From positions 256,267-320,266 of the forward strand of contig NW_006498102.1 in NCBI RefSeq assembly GCF_000471905.2: DNA of 64,000 nucleotides, read 5' to 3'. The translations under genes and the position numbers were made by a program. Positions 20,153 to 31,740 of the stretch are shown here, one piece after another (position 1 is the stretch's first letter; each line of letters starts with the position of its first letter). The notes beneath the pieces are model-generated. The model saw nothing but the letters and a program-made list of their open reading frames with translations. It did not search any database and was not told the DNA's origin. Source of the DNA: Amborella trichopoda. Taxonomy: Eukaryota > Streptophyta > Magnoliopsida > Amborellales > Amborellaceae.

Positions 20153-22603
20153 GATTAAACCAGTAAAAAAGAAATAAGGTGATTCAATCAATAAATAACC
20201 TAAAGATTAAACCAGTAAAAAAGAAATAAGGTGATTCAATCAATAAATAACCTAAAGGTTAAACCAGAAATAAGAAATAAGGTGATTCAATCAATAAATA
20301 ACCAAAAGACAATGAACGACAAACTTTAATGTCTATAATATTCATTACAATATCTTAAATTTAGTTTCCCTATTTGAGGTGAGGTAAATAAAATACAATA
20401 TAATATAAAAAAGTATTGTGTCTGTATTGTGTTTTTTTGTATTATATATAGTGAATAATACATTAAACTATTATAGGAAAAATTGAACCATAATAGTTAA
20501 TCGAACAAAGGCCAAGAAGTGGTCCAACCAGCTGGTTCAAACGTTCTAATCGGGGAAGTCTCGAGCAATAAAAAATGTGTTAGAAATTTTTTTAAAAAAA
20601 AAACAAAAAAAAAAAAAGTTAAAGAATTATTAAACAAATCTCATCCAAATGAAATTAAAAATCAATCAACAAACATATTTTAAAGAATCGATTTGTGCCC
20701 AAGGTATTTTTGAAATTTTTCAAAAAAAGGGAAAATGTGAAAATAAGTATTATTTGCCAAAACGTTTTTCCATCTTTTCCATAATGATGAAAAACATATT
20801 AAAAAATACATTACATACAAATCTCCCTTATATTTTGAAATTTCATATAATTTATTTTATTATTTTTTTAAATACCCGGCTGGTCACCAAAACCGGTCGA
20901 AATTGAAACCGGCCAATTCTTACCAGGCGGTTACTAGATATATCGCTCGATTTTTCCTTCAATGCATTAAACAAAGATCATGTCGAGCTGATCTTATTTC
21001 TTACCAGGCGGTTACTAGATATGTCGCCCGATGTTTCCTTCAATGCATTAAACAAAGCTCATGTCAAGCTGATCTCATTTTGAGCATTGAGTTGTTCAGT
21101 AAATGAGTTAAGAAGCTATAGTTGGCTCCTTTATTAAGTGATCAAAATTAAAACCGGCCAGTTCTTACCAGGCGGTTACTAGATACATCGCCCCATTTTT
21201 TTTTCAATGCATTAAACAAAACTCATGTTAAGCTGATCTTATTTCTTACCAGGCGGTTACTAGATATATCGCCCGATTTTTCCTTCAATGATTAAACAAA
21301 GCTCATGTCAAGCTGATCTTATTTTGAGCTTTGCGTTGTTCAGTTAATGAGTTAAAGAAGTTTGCGTTGTTCAGTAAATGAGTTAAGAGGCAATAGTTGG
21401 CTTATTTATTAAGTGAATGAGTTAAATGGCTGGTCCAGTGAATGAGTTAAATAGGCTTATCTTAGCTTTTGTCCATTCAAGCCAAAAAATATTGCAATAC
21501 ATAATAGGATGAGTCAAACCAATTGACAACTAGCTTGACCAAGTCGATTTGTTAGACTTGACACCAGAATACAATGAGTTCGAACTCGATTTTAAGCTTT
21601 AAAACATTTATTTTAAATAATTTAATTGTTTGAAAGAGTGAAAACAGGAAATTTTGAATTACCTTTTTATGGAACTTTTATTTAGTATCAATCTTAAGAT
21701 GTGTTGATTAAGTGTATGACCCTGCTGTAACTAGTGATAGAATGAGTGCTTGCCACCACTAAGGGGTATAATGCCACATTTCGCAACCTTGTGGTATGAT
21801 AGACTGTTGTATGATAAAATGTGTGTTCGCAACCCTGTGGTATGATAGACTATTGTATGATAAAATGTGTGTTCGCCACTACTAAGGGTATAATGTCACA
21901 CTTCGCAGGGGCAAGCTAGTGGGGCCAGCCCAGACCATGGCCAGGCCCTTGCCCAGAGATTCCCTATAATTCTAAAAGCATTTTTAGCATTCTAAAAACA
22001 GTTTTTTTTCATTTCTTTTTTTTTAAAAGCAGTTTTAGCAAACAATTTTTTCTTTTTTATTTTTTTTTAAAAGTAGTTTTAGCATTCTGAAAACAATTTT
22101 TTCTTTTTTTTTTTTGTTAAATGGAAACATCATTTGGTCAAATCTAAGATAAACTAGTTACCATCTTTGGCTAAAGTAAAGAATCCGCTCCCATTATTGC
22201 CTTGTAACATGCTTTTAAGAGATTAATATGATGAAAGTAAAAAGTATTTTGCAATTATCTAGTTCACACTTCCCACTAGGCTAATACGGCTAAAATCATT
22301 TATATTATTAATCAATATTTTTAATATGAGAAGGCATTCAACAACGGACCAACAATATCGAATATTTATCTTCATAATGCGTCAACTGGTTGCGAATTAT
22401 TCGCAACAACTTATAAATGGCAGGATTAGAGAAAGAGGTTTTTTTTTCTCTCATTTTAGGGCTAATTTCCCAATGCCACAACCCTCAGCTAGCATCCTCT
22501 ATGATGTTATCTTGTGCGCCTGTGAAAGGTTTGTGTTTGAGTTTGTTTTCTTCTTCCGCCGTAACTAATGTGCCTACTTTTTTTAGAAATGAAAGTAATA
22601 TAT
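20153..22603. repeat. ~2-kb non-coding unit, copy 1 (main part)
   Basis: Continues the unit interrupted at 17692. Landmarks in order: AAACCAGTAAAAAAGAAATAAGG (tandemly repeated at the start), the AACCGG-rich segment at about 20480-20560, GGCTGGTCACCAAAACCGG (20878), a GC-rich patch (21900-21960), and GCATTCAACAACGGACC (22330). It ends at GAAAGTAATATA, where a copia element is inserted. No coding potential. Confidence 0.8.
20915..21330. repeat. Sub-repeat of ~86 bp, four copies
   Basis: TTACCAGGCGGTTACTAGAT followed by TTCAATGCATTAAACAAAG and CATGTCAAGCTGATCT recurs in two pairs (20919/21002 and 21164/21246). Other copies of the unit carry this segment once, so it is a local expansion. Confidence 0.8.
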
Positions 22604-22948
22604 TGTTAGGATATGGATATCTTGATATACATCATTATGAATGTATGAGTATATATCTCTTGAGACCAAGTTACTTGGTCATCAGGTTAGTTTGATGATT
22701 GGGCCTCATACTATACCTTTATCTCCAAGAATCATATCATATTTATTACCTGTAATTGTGTGATTGTTCTCTATATATAGAGGTACTTAGTGATGTAAAC
22801 ATTCATCCAAAATATGTAGCCTGTTGGCATTTGGATCCGTTTCGTAAGGCCGAAGCCTAAACCACATAAATGTTGTTTTCTCTTTTCTTTTCCCTCCATT
22901 CCCTCTTTCCTTCTCTCTCCATTCTTCATTCTTCCATGAATTCTAATA
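22604..22948 (+). repeat. 5' LTR of copia element
   Basis: 345 bp, TG... to ...AATTCTAATA (terminal CA mutated to TA), ending directly at the primer site. It contains a possible TATA region CTCTATATATAGAG (22770-22783). Confidence 0.7.
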
Positions 22949-23329
22949 TGGTATCAGAGCCACAGACTCCTCGGCTCAGATCTGAGCTTGTCAACCTTAG
23001 ATATGAGGTCGGGAAATTTTAACACTAGTTCTCAACTTTCAAGATCATTGCAGGAGCCGACAATTTTGGCTGCTCCCTCAAACATTCAGTCCTCGCCTAC
23101 CTCTCTAGCCATGGAATCCCCTTTGAAGACCTCGAAACCAATACATACTACTCCATAGCTCAAAATTAGCTGCTACTGTCTCCCACTGGCAAGTAATAAT
23201 GGGCTGGGATGGGATACCCTTGGACTTCAACTTTTTGTATTCAATATTTCTCACTTCATGATTTAAGTGATGGCCAATAATTGGGTCATCTTCATACCAG
23301 TATGAAGTTCCATGTGAACCACCACCAAT

Positions 23330-23540
23330 TCGCTCAGTGCGGAATGCTGATGAATGAATTTCGTGCTTTATAAAGTTTTCTGTTTCTCCATCTAGTGTGA
23401 CGATTGAATTTCTCGATCTTGGTTAATGATCGAATTTCTCGATCTTGGTTGATGATCAAGTTTTCCATTACTTGATCTTGTTTGATGATGGAGTTTTTCG
23501 TTGTTCCATCATGTGTGATGATCATCGAGTTTTTTGTTGC
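23330..23540. repeat. Minisatellite inside copia element
   Basis: Variants of TGATCGAATTTCTCGATCTTGG recur about five to six times. Confidence 0.6.
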
Positions 23541-23689
23541 TTGATCCCAGATGTTCCGAAGAAGAGAGAAATAAAGATCATTTTCTTTTAGAAAGAGAAA
23601 GCCTCTAGAAAGAAAAGAAGCTTCTGAGAGGGAAGACCTTCATAAAAGAAAACCCTAGAGAGAGAAAGTCTCTAGAAGAAAGTAGAGAG

Positions 23690-24740
23690 CCCAAGAAAGG
23701 TTGTTTCGTGGAAGACCTTAAGGAGAGAAAGTCTCTGGAAAAAGTAGAGAGCCCAAGAAAGGTTGTTTTTTGGAAGACCGTGGTAACCTGTGAAATGCAT
23801 CATGGATTTGATCACTACTCATTTTTTTGTGAAATTTATCATGGATTTGATCACTACTCATTTTTTTGGCAACTTAATATTGTTCGACACTACTCGTTTT
23901 TTTGGTAAGTTAATATTGTTCAAACTCTAGCTGCGTTGTGTTAAAACATCTTCAGTTTGAGAAAGAGTGTTAGGATATGGATATCTCGGGTTCATATTAA
24001 TATACATCATTATGAATGTATGGGTATATATCCCTTGATACGAAGAGGGAGAGTATTAGGATATGGATATCTCGGGTTCATATTAATATTTGTGTATCTA
24101 TCTCTGGATAAAAAGAGACCAAGTTATTTGGTCACCAAGTTAGTTTAGTGATAAGGCCTCCTACTATTTACCTCTATCTCCAACAATCATACAAAGCTTT
24201 TGAGAGAGAAGATCTTCAGAGAAAAAAACCCTAGAGAGAGAAAGTCTCTAGAAGAAAGTAGAGAGCCCAAGAAAGTTGTTTCTTGGAAGACCTTAGGGAA
24301 AGAAAGTATCTAGAAAAAGTAAAAAGCCCAAGAAAGGTTGTTTTTTGGAAGACCGTGGTAACCCGTGAAATGCATCATGGATTTGATCACTACGCGTTTT
24401 TTTGTGAAATTTATCATGGATTTGATCACTACTCGTTTTTTTGGCAACTTAGTATTGTTCGACACTACTCGCTTTTTTGGCAAGTTGATATTGTTCAAAC
24501 ACTAGCTATGTTGTGTTAAAACATCTTGAGTTTGAGGAAGAGTATTAGGATATGGATATCTCGGGTTCATATTAATATAAGTCATTATGAATGTATGGGT
24601 ATATATCTCTTGATACGAAGAGGGGGAGTATTAGGATATAGATAACTCGGGTTCATATTAATATTTGTGTATCTATCTCTGGATAAAAAGAAACCAAGTT
24701 ATTTGGTCATCAAGTTAGTTTAGTGATAAGGCCTCCTACT
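23690..24740. repeat. Internal ~570-bp direct duplication
   Basis: 23690-24170 and 24260-24740 share GAGAGCCCAAGAAAGGTTG, GTGAAATGCATCATGGATTTG and ATATGGATATCTCGGGTTCA. Each copy includes an LTR-start fragment, so an LTR-containing segment was duplicated. Confidence 0.75.
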
Positions 24741-25534
24741 ATTTACCTCTATATCCAAGAATCATACCATATTTATCTATTGCGATTGTTACCTCTATCT
24801 CTAAGAATCATACCATATTTATCTACTGTAATTGTGTGATTGTCCACTCTATGTATATAGAAGTACTTATTGATGTAAACATTCATCCAAAATAGTGAAG
24901 ATGTAGCATGTTGGGCTTAATTGTGTGATTGTTGGGCTTAATTGTGTGATTGTTCTCTATATATAGAAGTATATATAGAAGTACTTATTGATGTAAACAT
25001 TCAACCAAAATAAAAGCTGGGCTTAATTGTGTGATTGTGTGATTGTCCTCTGATATAAACATTCATCCAAAATAGTGAAGATGCAACCTGTTGGGCTTAT
25101 TTGTATGATTGTCCTCTATATATAGAAGTACTTATTCAACCAAAATAGAAGTTAGGCTTAATTGTGTGTACTTATTGATGTAAACATTCAACCATAATGA
25201 AAATGTAGCTTGTTGGGCTTAATTGTATGATTGTCCTCTATATATAGAAGTACTTATTGATGTAAACATTCAACCAAAATAACCAAAATAGAAGGTAGGC
25301 TTAATTGTGTGTACTTATTGATGTAAACATTCAACCATACCAAAATAGAAGTCCTTATTGATGTAAACATTCAACCAAAATAATGAAGATATAGCCTGTT
25401 GGGCCAAAATAGTGAAGATATTGCCTGTTGGGTTTGGATTCATGGACGTAAGGCTTGGGTCTGAAGCACGTAAATGTTATGTTATCGTTTTTGCTCTCTC
25501 GCTTCTCCATTCTATGCTCCCATAAATTCTAACA
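24544..25534 (+). repeat. 3' LTR of copia element, expanded
   Basis: Starts after the purine-rich GAGGAAGAG and ends AATTCTAACA. It is nearly 1 kb against 345 bp for the 5' LTR because its centre (24826-25400) is a tandem array. Confidence 0.6.
24826..25400. repeat. Tandem array within the 3' LTR
   Basis: Seven or more irregular units of AATTGTGTGATTGTCCTCTA, AGAAGTACTTATTGATGTAA and ACATTCAACCAAAATA. The repeated piece spans the TATA-like CTATATATAGAAG of the LTR, so several potential promoters lie in series. Confidence 0.75.
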
Positions 25535-27494
25535 TATATCCCTGTTCCAAAAAAATAGGATGATATGATAGCTCCATTGCAGATGATATGCAACAAAAAT
25601 AACATAAGATAATAAACCAATATATTTCAATCAATGTTAAGAACCTAGCAAGTTCATTCGGGACCTGTTGAGTCCCATTAAAATACCATGGGACTCGCTC
25701 AAGTCTAATATTGTTATGACCATACAATGGTACTTTACGTAGGGTGGAGAACAAAACTTGGGCTTGAACTTCACTTGACACTAAATAAGAAATAAGGCGA
25801 TTCAAGCCATAAATAACCAAAAGACAAGGAACTACACAATTTAGTGTTTATAACATACGATGCAATATCTTAAATTGAGTTTTCCTTTTTGAGAGGAGGT
25901 AAAAAAATACAATATAATATAAAAAAATATCGTGTCCTTATTTTGTTCTTTTGTATTATATATAGTGAATATTACATTAATCTAGTATAGGAAAAATCGA
26001 ACCGGAACAGTTAACCGGGCATGGGATTGGAAGCGGTTCAACTGGCCTAAGGCCTAACCAGTAAATCGGTTGGTTCAATCGTTCTAACCAGTAAATTGGT
26101 TGGTTTAATCGTTCTAACTAGGCAAGTGTCGGGTGGTCAAAAAGGTATTTAAAAAAATTAAAAATAAAAAATCCAATAAAATATAAAAAGTAAATTTAAA
26201 GAATTATAAAGCAAAGCACATCCCAATGAAATTGAAAAATAATGAAAAAAAATAGATTTTTAAGATTCGATTTGTGGCCAGGGGTAGTTTTGAAATTTTC
26301 TAAACAGGAAAATGTAAAAATAAGTATTAATGACCAAAACAATTTTCAATATTGGTCATAAAGATGAAAAACATTAAAAAATACGTTATAAAAAATCCCT
26401 TATTTTTTGAAATTTTATATAAAGCTTTTTGAATATTTTTTCCGGCTGGTCACCAAAAGCGGCCGTAATTGGAACCGGGTGGTTACGAGGTAGATCGCCC
26501 GATTTTCTTTTAATGCATTTAACAAACCTCATGCCAAGCTGACCTTATTTTGAGGTTTGCCTTGTCTAGTGAATGAGTTAAGAGGATAAGGTTAGCTTGT
26601 TTGTTGTGTGAATGAGTTACAGGGCTTGTCCAATGAATGAGTTAAATAGGCTTAGGTTAATTTGCCTCTTCAAGCCAAAAAAATAGTGTAAGACATCTTG
26701 GGCTAAGTCAAACCAATTGATGAGTAGCTTGGCTTGGCTAAGTCGATTTGCTTGACTTTGGCTCCGGACTACGTGTGTCTGAACTCGGTTTTAGGCTTTA
26801 AAATATTTATTTTAAATATTCTAATTGTTTGAAACAGTGTAAATTATTTTGTTTCGAATTATCTTGTTATGAGAATTTCATTTAACATGCAGCTTAAGAA
26901 TTTTTGTAGGGTTGGATGATTAATAAAATCCAGCTGAAAACACGCAGACTAATTAAATCTATGACCCTGATGTAACATGATAGAATGGGTGCTTGCCACA
27001 CTAAAGGCTTAATGCCACTCTTCGCCAAGGCTGAAAATGTCAAATTTATCCACTACATGGTGCTAGGACCAGCGGGGGCATGGCCGTACCCAGGAATTCA
27101 CTAGCATTCCAAAAGCATTTTTTATATTTTATTTTTTATATTTTTTATTTTTTGTTAAATGGAAATGTCATTAGTCAAAGGAGATAAATTAATTACAAAA
27201 TTTTGGCTAGCAGCCCCTCGTTGGCTAAAGCAAAGCATTTGCTCCCTTGCCTTGCAATGAATATAATTTTAAGAGACTAGTATGATGAAAGTTAAAAGTA
27301 TTTTACAATTATCTTGTTGACATTACCCACTAGGCTAATAGGGTTAAAACCATTTATATTACAAATGATTTTAAGAGACTAGTATGATGAAAGTAAAAAG
27401 TATTTTACAATTATCTTGTTGACATTACCCACTAGGCTAATAGGGTTAAAACCATTTATATTATTAATCAATATAATGTTGACAGTACCCACTA
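25535..27494. repeat. ~2-kb non-coding unit, copy 2
   Basis: Starts at the conserved junction GTTCCAAAAAAATAGGATGATATG and follows the same landmark order as copy 1, with a short GC patch at 27055-27090. 27275-27350 is partly repeated at 27360-27440. Interrupted at 27495. Confidence 0.8.
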
Positions 27495-28148
27495 TGGAAA
27501 ATATAAAAATCTGCACTGATATTTAGGAACAATATTTTTCTTCCTTTTTTAGGTATCCATATTAAGAAGGTAGTTCATTGCATATATTATTTTTTTAATA
27601 GTATACAACTTTGTAATCCTATAAATTGGGGATCTTGTTCAATAATACATCTCCATGGAAGTATAAGGCCCAATTATACAGAAATACAGTTTCTCACATA
27701 GTATCAGAACCAGTTATTTGCAATCTAGTTTGGGCTTCTTTGGGTCTCTAATCTCTTGAACGCTGCTCTCTAATCTCTCAATCGCTGCTCTCTCTCTCTC
27801 TCATCAGTCTAGTCTCGCTCTCCTTCTCTCTCTTGGTCGTGGTGTTAACTGGTCTCTCTAGTGTGAACCGGTTTCTCTCTCCTTCTCTCTCTTGACTGTG
27901 GTGTTAATTGGTCTCTCTGGTGTGAACCGGTCTCTCTCTTGGCCGTGGTGTTAATTGGTCTCTCTGGTGTGAACCGGTCTCTCTCTCCTTCTCTCTCTTG
28001 GCCGTGGTGTTAACTGGTCTCTCTGGTGTGAACCGGTCTCTCTCTCTCTATCACACGCACACGTTGTGAACTGCTTACTCTTTCCAAGGCTGTGATCCTT
28101 TCTCTACCCTACGAACTAGCTTCTCTTGTTAACCAGTATCTGCCTCTC
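27495..28148 (+). mobile_element. Truncated LTR retrotransposon
   Basis: A 204-bp LTR (27495-27698, TGGAAAATAT to TTTCTCACA) is followed directly by a primer-site match TAGTATCAGAACC (27699-27711). The interior ends at 28148, where the host unit resumes with AAAACCATTTATATTATTAATC. No coding domain and no second LTR remain. Confidence 0.6.
27830..28052. repeat. ~60-bp minisatellite
   Basis: Four units of GGCCGTGGTGTTAACTGGTC, TCTCTGGTGTGAACCGGTCT and CTCTCTCCTTCTCTCTCTT within the truncated LTR element. Confidence 0.85.
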
Positions 28149-28216
28149 TGTTCTCTGTTAAAACCATTTATATTATTAATCAATATTTTATATGAGAAGG
28201 CATTCAACAACATACC
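28149..28216. repeat. Fragment of the ~2-kb unit
   Basis: AAAACCATTTATATTATTAATC through GCATTCAACAACATACC, sandwiched between the truncated LTR element and the inverted repeat. Confidence 0.7.
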
Positions 28217-28921
28217 TGTAGAAACGAAAAACAATCCACGAAAATAAGAAAAAAGAAATAAACACAAAAGAAAGAGACAACCAACCACAACGCAAAGATA
28301 TACATAGTTAGTCAACGTGCCTACATCAACGAGAGATGAGAGCTTCTTTACTGACAATGGAGAATAGGGTTACGATAGTGCTCTTCTCCATGTCTCTCTG
28401 TTATATCTTATTACAAAGCAATCTGCGTTTGACTCGGTAATTTCGAATATCCATATAAAGGTATTTCGATAATTTGTACCATCTATCTGAGACTCGATAT
28501 ATGTCCGTATATAGGTATTTATCCATATTTGGGTATTTTGAGAATTTGTACGGGACTCTGTATTTATCCATACATGGGTATTTATCCATATATTGGTATT
28601 TTGGTAATTTGTACGGGACTCTGTATTTATCCATACATGGGTATTTTGGTAATTGTTATGGGACTCTATATATTGTAACGATGGGGTCTGTTTAGAGTTA
28701 AGGGAAAAACGTAGATTGCTTTGTAATCAAAGAGAACAGAGAGGCATGCGAAAGAGAGCGAAAAGAGCTACTGTAATCCTATTTTCTATTGCCAGTAAAG
28801 AAGCTCTCATCTCCCGTAGATGTTGTCGAACCACGTATATCTTTGCATTGTGGTTGGTTGTCTCTTTCTTTTGTGTTTGTTTTTTCTTTCTTGTTTTCGT
28901 GAATTGCTTTTCGTTTCCACA
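28217..28921. mobile_element. Long inverted repeat (foldback-like element)
   Basis: Arms of about 220 bp (28217-28437 and 28701-28921) are inverted copies of each other with roughly 85-90% agreement. The left end is TGTAGAAACGAAAA; the right end inverted is TGTGGAAACGAAAA. The 260-bp spacer is a minisatellite. The arms contain the ACGTGGTTCGACA phrase of plant copia LTRs, so this is either a foldback transposon or two LTRs brought into inverted orientation. The transcript would form a long hairpin. Confidence 0.75.
28440..28680. repeat. Minisatellite in the hairpin loop
   Basis: TTTGTACGGGACTCTGTATT, TATCCATACATGGGTATTT and related words recur about four times with length variation. Confidence 0.8.
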
Positions 28922-29300
28922 CCTCCATCTCTTATTAGGAGGCTAGTTGGGAACCTTATCAATTGTTGATGATGTTGGAGTTGTGTGAATGCATTTGTTT
29001 AATTGTTGTCTCCCTTTTGGATTATTTACTACTTTATATATGACCTGATTATATTTGGAAGATTAACCTCTGATGTCCATGGCATATTATTTTGTTGCCC
29101 AGAGGTGGAATTGCCATCAATTTATAACTGCATACATCTGTTTAATTGTTGTCTCCCTTTTAGATAATTTACTACTTTATTAATGACTATTGAGGTCCAT
29201 GGTATATTATCTTGTTGGCCACTAATTGTGACTAGTTCAATTGTTTTAAACCATAGGAAGAAAATACAAGAAGGCAATAAAATGTATGACTGGCATTTGT
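28922..29300. repeat. Dispersed repeat, copy A
   Basis: Matches 40842-41095: TAGGAGGCTAG, TGTTTAATTGTTGTCTCCCTTT, TTTACTACTTTATATATGACC and CATGGTATATTATCTTGTTG. Part is repeated internally at about 29125-29225. No coding potential. Confidence 0.65.
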
Positions 29301-29739
29301 TTTGAAACGGATAAAATTTTATAAGGTGGGAGACCTCCTTTTATAGATTTTCTATGCCATAGATTTTGCTTCAATCCGTAAGGTCAAATCTCAACCATCG
29401 ATATAGAGAAACTTGTGGGACGAGAGATTTGAGTCATCCATCTTCTTTATCCACCATCAAGATTCAAAGAGATAAGCTAGAGCCTTATCCTCCCTTGCCT
29501 AAATCTATTCCCATCAAATAAGTCCCTTTCTTCTTTTCCATGCATTTGCTTTACAGTTCAAGCGTTTTTGTATTCGAAATCTCCTAGATCCAACCTCGAA
29601 ATGAAGAGAGGTAGAGAGAGAGAGAGAGAGAGAGAAAGGGCAAGGGCGGGATGTGCTCGAGAGAATGAGAGATAGGCAAGGTGAGTAGATTGGAGATGAT
29701 AGGAGTCGAGATAGGAGAGGAGAAAAAAGAAATGACATC
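29301..29739. other. Intergenic / possible LINE 5' region
   Basis: Contains a (GA)n microsatellite at 29611-29635. No gene seen. The 5' end of the LINE may lie in here. Confidence 0.4.
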
Positions 29740-31508
29740 TTGGACCTTGTGAAAGATGTATCGACCAAGAGTAGAGCTGTTGGAACCAAGGAATATTCTT
29801 TCGTACACAGTTTTTTTTGCAGTCGAAAAAAGTTTTGGCTGATAGGAATAGGTGTTGCTCCCTTGATGTTCAGTCTCAGCTCTTCATTACATGCTTTCTT
29901 TCCCCTCCTCTTGATGATTTCTTTGGTCTCGGAGATTGGGGGAGATAGGCCTGGGGCTTATCTTAACCCCCCCCCCCCCGACCTTAAGTCTATTAGTGGC
30001 AATAAGGTGGTGTTCAAATTAAAATTTGAGGAGGAGGTCTCTAGAGCTCTGTGGAATCGATTGTGTTGGTTCAGAGGTTCCTTGTTAACTTTAGATCATT
30101 GGAAGTCTTCAGACCATAGCTCTCTCATTTGCAGAACTTGTTTTCGATTCGGCTTTGGGGTATCCCATTGCATGTTTGGAAATTGGACATAATCAAACAG
30201 GTTGCAAATTGTTGTGGTTCTTATCATGATTTGGATGGGACTCCTTTCTGGGTATGGATTGCCGGTTTGTTTATGTTAAGATTTGTCTGTCCGCTGCTTC
30301 CTCTCTACCCTCGGTGTTCCTCTGCAAGTCGACAACTCTTTCTTTTATCAAAATTTCTTTGAATAGCGAGGTCGTTTCGGAATCAGTGATCTACTATGGT
30401 GCTCCTTTGCAAAATCCTGAGGATGATTAGACTAAGGTTACCCACCAAAAAACTCATCCATCGTCGGTTCAAGCTACTCCGACGGCCATTCCTCAGCCTA
30501 CTCATGTTCAGCAGAATCCTCGGCCTCTTTACCGAAAACACCTATGTCATCAAAAACCTCGGCCTCCCAAGAGTTCAAATTTCAAAATTATCAAAAGGTG
30601 GATCCCTGTTGGTCATTTTTCGGCTTGGACAGAAGGCTTTTCGGCGATGTTAAGCGTAGATGTTACGGCTGCAACTACTAAGAAAGTGGAACATGCCGGG
30701 GACCACCCTGTTCTTTTGACTATGCGAGTCCACCAAATCTTCTAATTTCTTTTCAGGCCTACGTGGCTCCTCCTACGCCGGGTCCCGAGGCCTCTACTAT
30801 GCCGCCTCTTCCCATGCTGATTTGAGACAGGATACGCTGCTTTTGCCACCTTCCTTCTTTCTGCTAAAACAAGTTGGGAAGTTTACTCTGAAGGAGCCCA
30901 CTGCTGTCAGTTGGCTGTTCATATTTTTCCTCTTGGTTAAGCAGAAACTTCTGGCAGAGATAGCCTTTTTGGTTTAGTTAGCTTCTTCCCGTCTTCCTCA
31001 ACACAGAGGCTTGTACCCTCTTCCCTATCGCAAGGCTGCCATAAAAGGCCAGCCACCCAAACCAAAGGTGAGGTTTGACCCGCTGTCTATTGATCCTCAG
31101 GCCTTGGCCATTATCGCCTCCGATGATGACGACTTAATTGACATCGAATCAGCTCTGTCGGCTCCCTCTGCTCTTCCTTCACTGGCTGATGATCTTTTTC
31201 CTGACCATCCCTTTGCAATAGTAACCTTTGACATTAGTGACCCTATCTTGGTGGAGGCTATTGATGACCAGCCCCTTCTGTTGGGGGCAATGCCTTCTGG
31301 CGTCGTTTCTGAGAATGATAATTTTGAGTTTGACCCCTCCGATGGGAAAATTGCATATGTGGTGAGGGAAATGGGATTACAACTCAATGTCCCTATAGGG
31401 GTGCTCTTTGAAGAAGTTAAATGCCTCAGAAAGGAGAGAAAAGCCCAGAAGAAGGGAAAGCCTGTGATGGTAGCTGATAGTTTTAGTATGACGCCCAAGA
31501 AAAAATAG
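29740..31508 (+). pseudogene. LINE ORF1 remnant
   Basis: The first open piece (29740-30192) contains GNKVVFKLKFEEEVSRALW and LLTLDHWKSS, the plant L1 ORF1 (DUF4283-like) pattern. The second (30129-30362) continues GIPLHVWKLDIIKQVANCCG in a shifted frame. 31011-31508 encodes an acidic then Lys-rich C-terminal region (SDDDDLIDIES; KKGKPVMV). Two or more frameshifts separate the pieces. Confidence 0.65.
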
Positions 31509-31740
31509 GTTGTCAATGTCAGAATCAGATCGTCTGCTTGATTGGAGGCTCTTGGTGTACTAAAAAAAAACAGCTACTTCTTCACTGGTCTTGGGAATCG
31601 ATCTTTCTGAGATTTCTTCTGAGTCTTCAGGCTCTAGGGAGAATTTTGTTGCTGACTCGAATGTATACGTGAACGAGCTAAAGGTTTCTCTACCCTCTGC
31701 AGGTCAGGTCGATCAAGGTTCCTCCTCTCACATCTTATAA

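Larger units (their letters stand above)
22604..25534 (+). mobile_element. Decayed copia-type LTR retrotransposon
   Basis: Starts TGTTAGGATATGG and ends AAATTCTAACA. It is flanked by TATAT on both sides (22599-22603 and 25535-25539), a 5-bp target duplication inside the ~2-kb unit. The primer site TGGTATCAGAGCC is at 22949-22961. The interior (~1.6 kb) has no intact gag or pol; it consists of leader sequence, TTGATCTTG-type repeats and a duplicated segment (23690-24170 and 24260-24740). It is therefore non-autonomous. Confidence 0.75.

Noticed and set aside
28217-28921. MicroRNA precursor
   Set aside because: The arms are far longer and too uniformly paired for a typical plant miRNA hairpin; a foldback or inverted LTR pair is simpler.
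29514-29808. Ser/Leu-rich minus frames near 29.6 kb
   Set aside because: They arise from the (GA)n tract; no domain, no homologous frame elsewhere.
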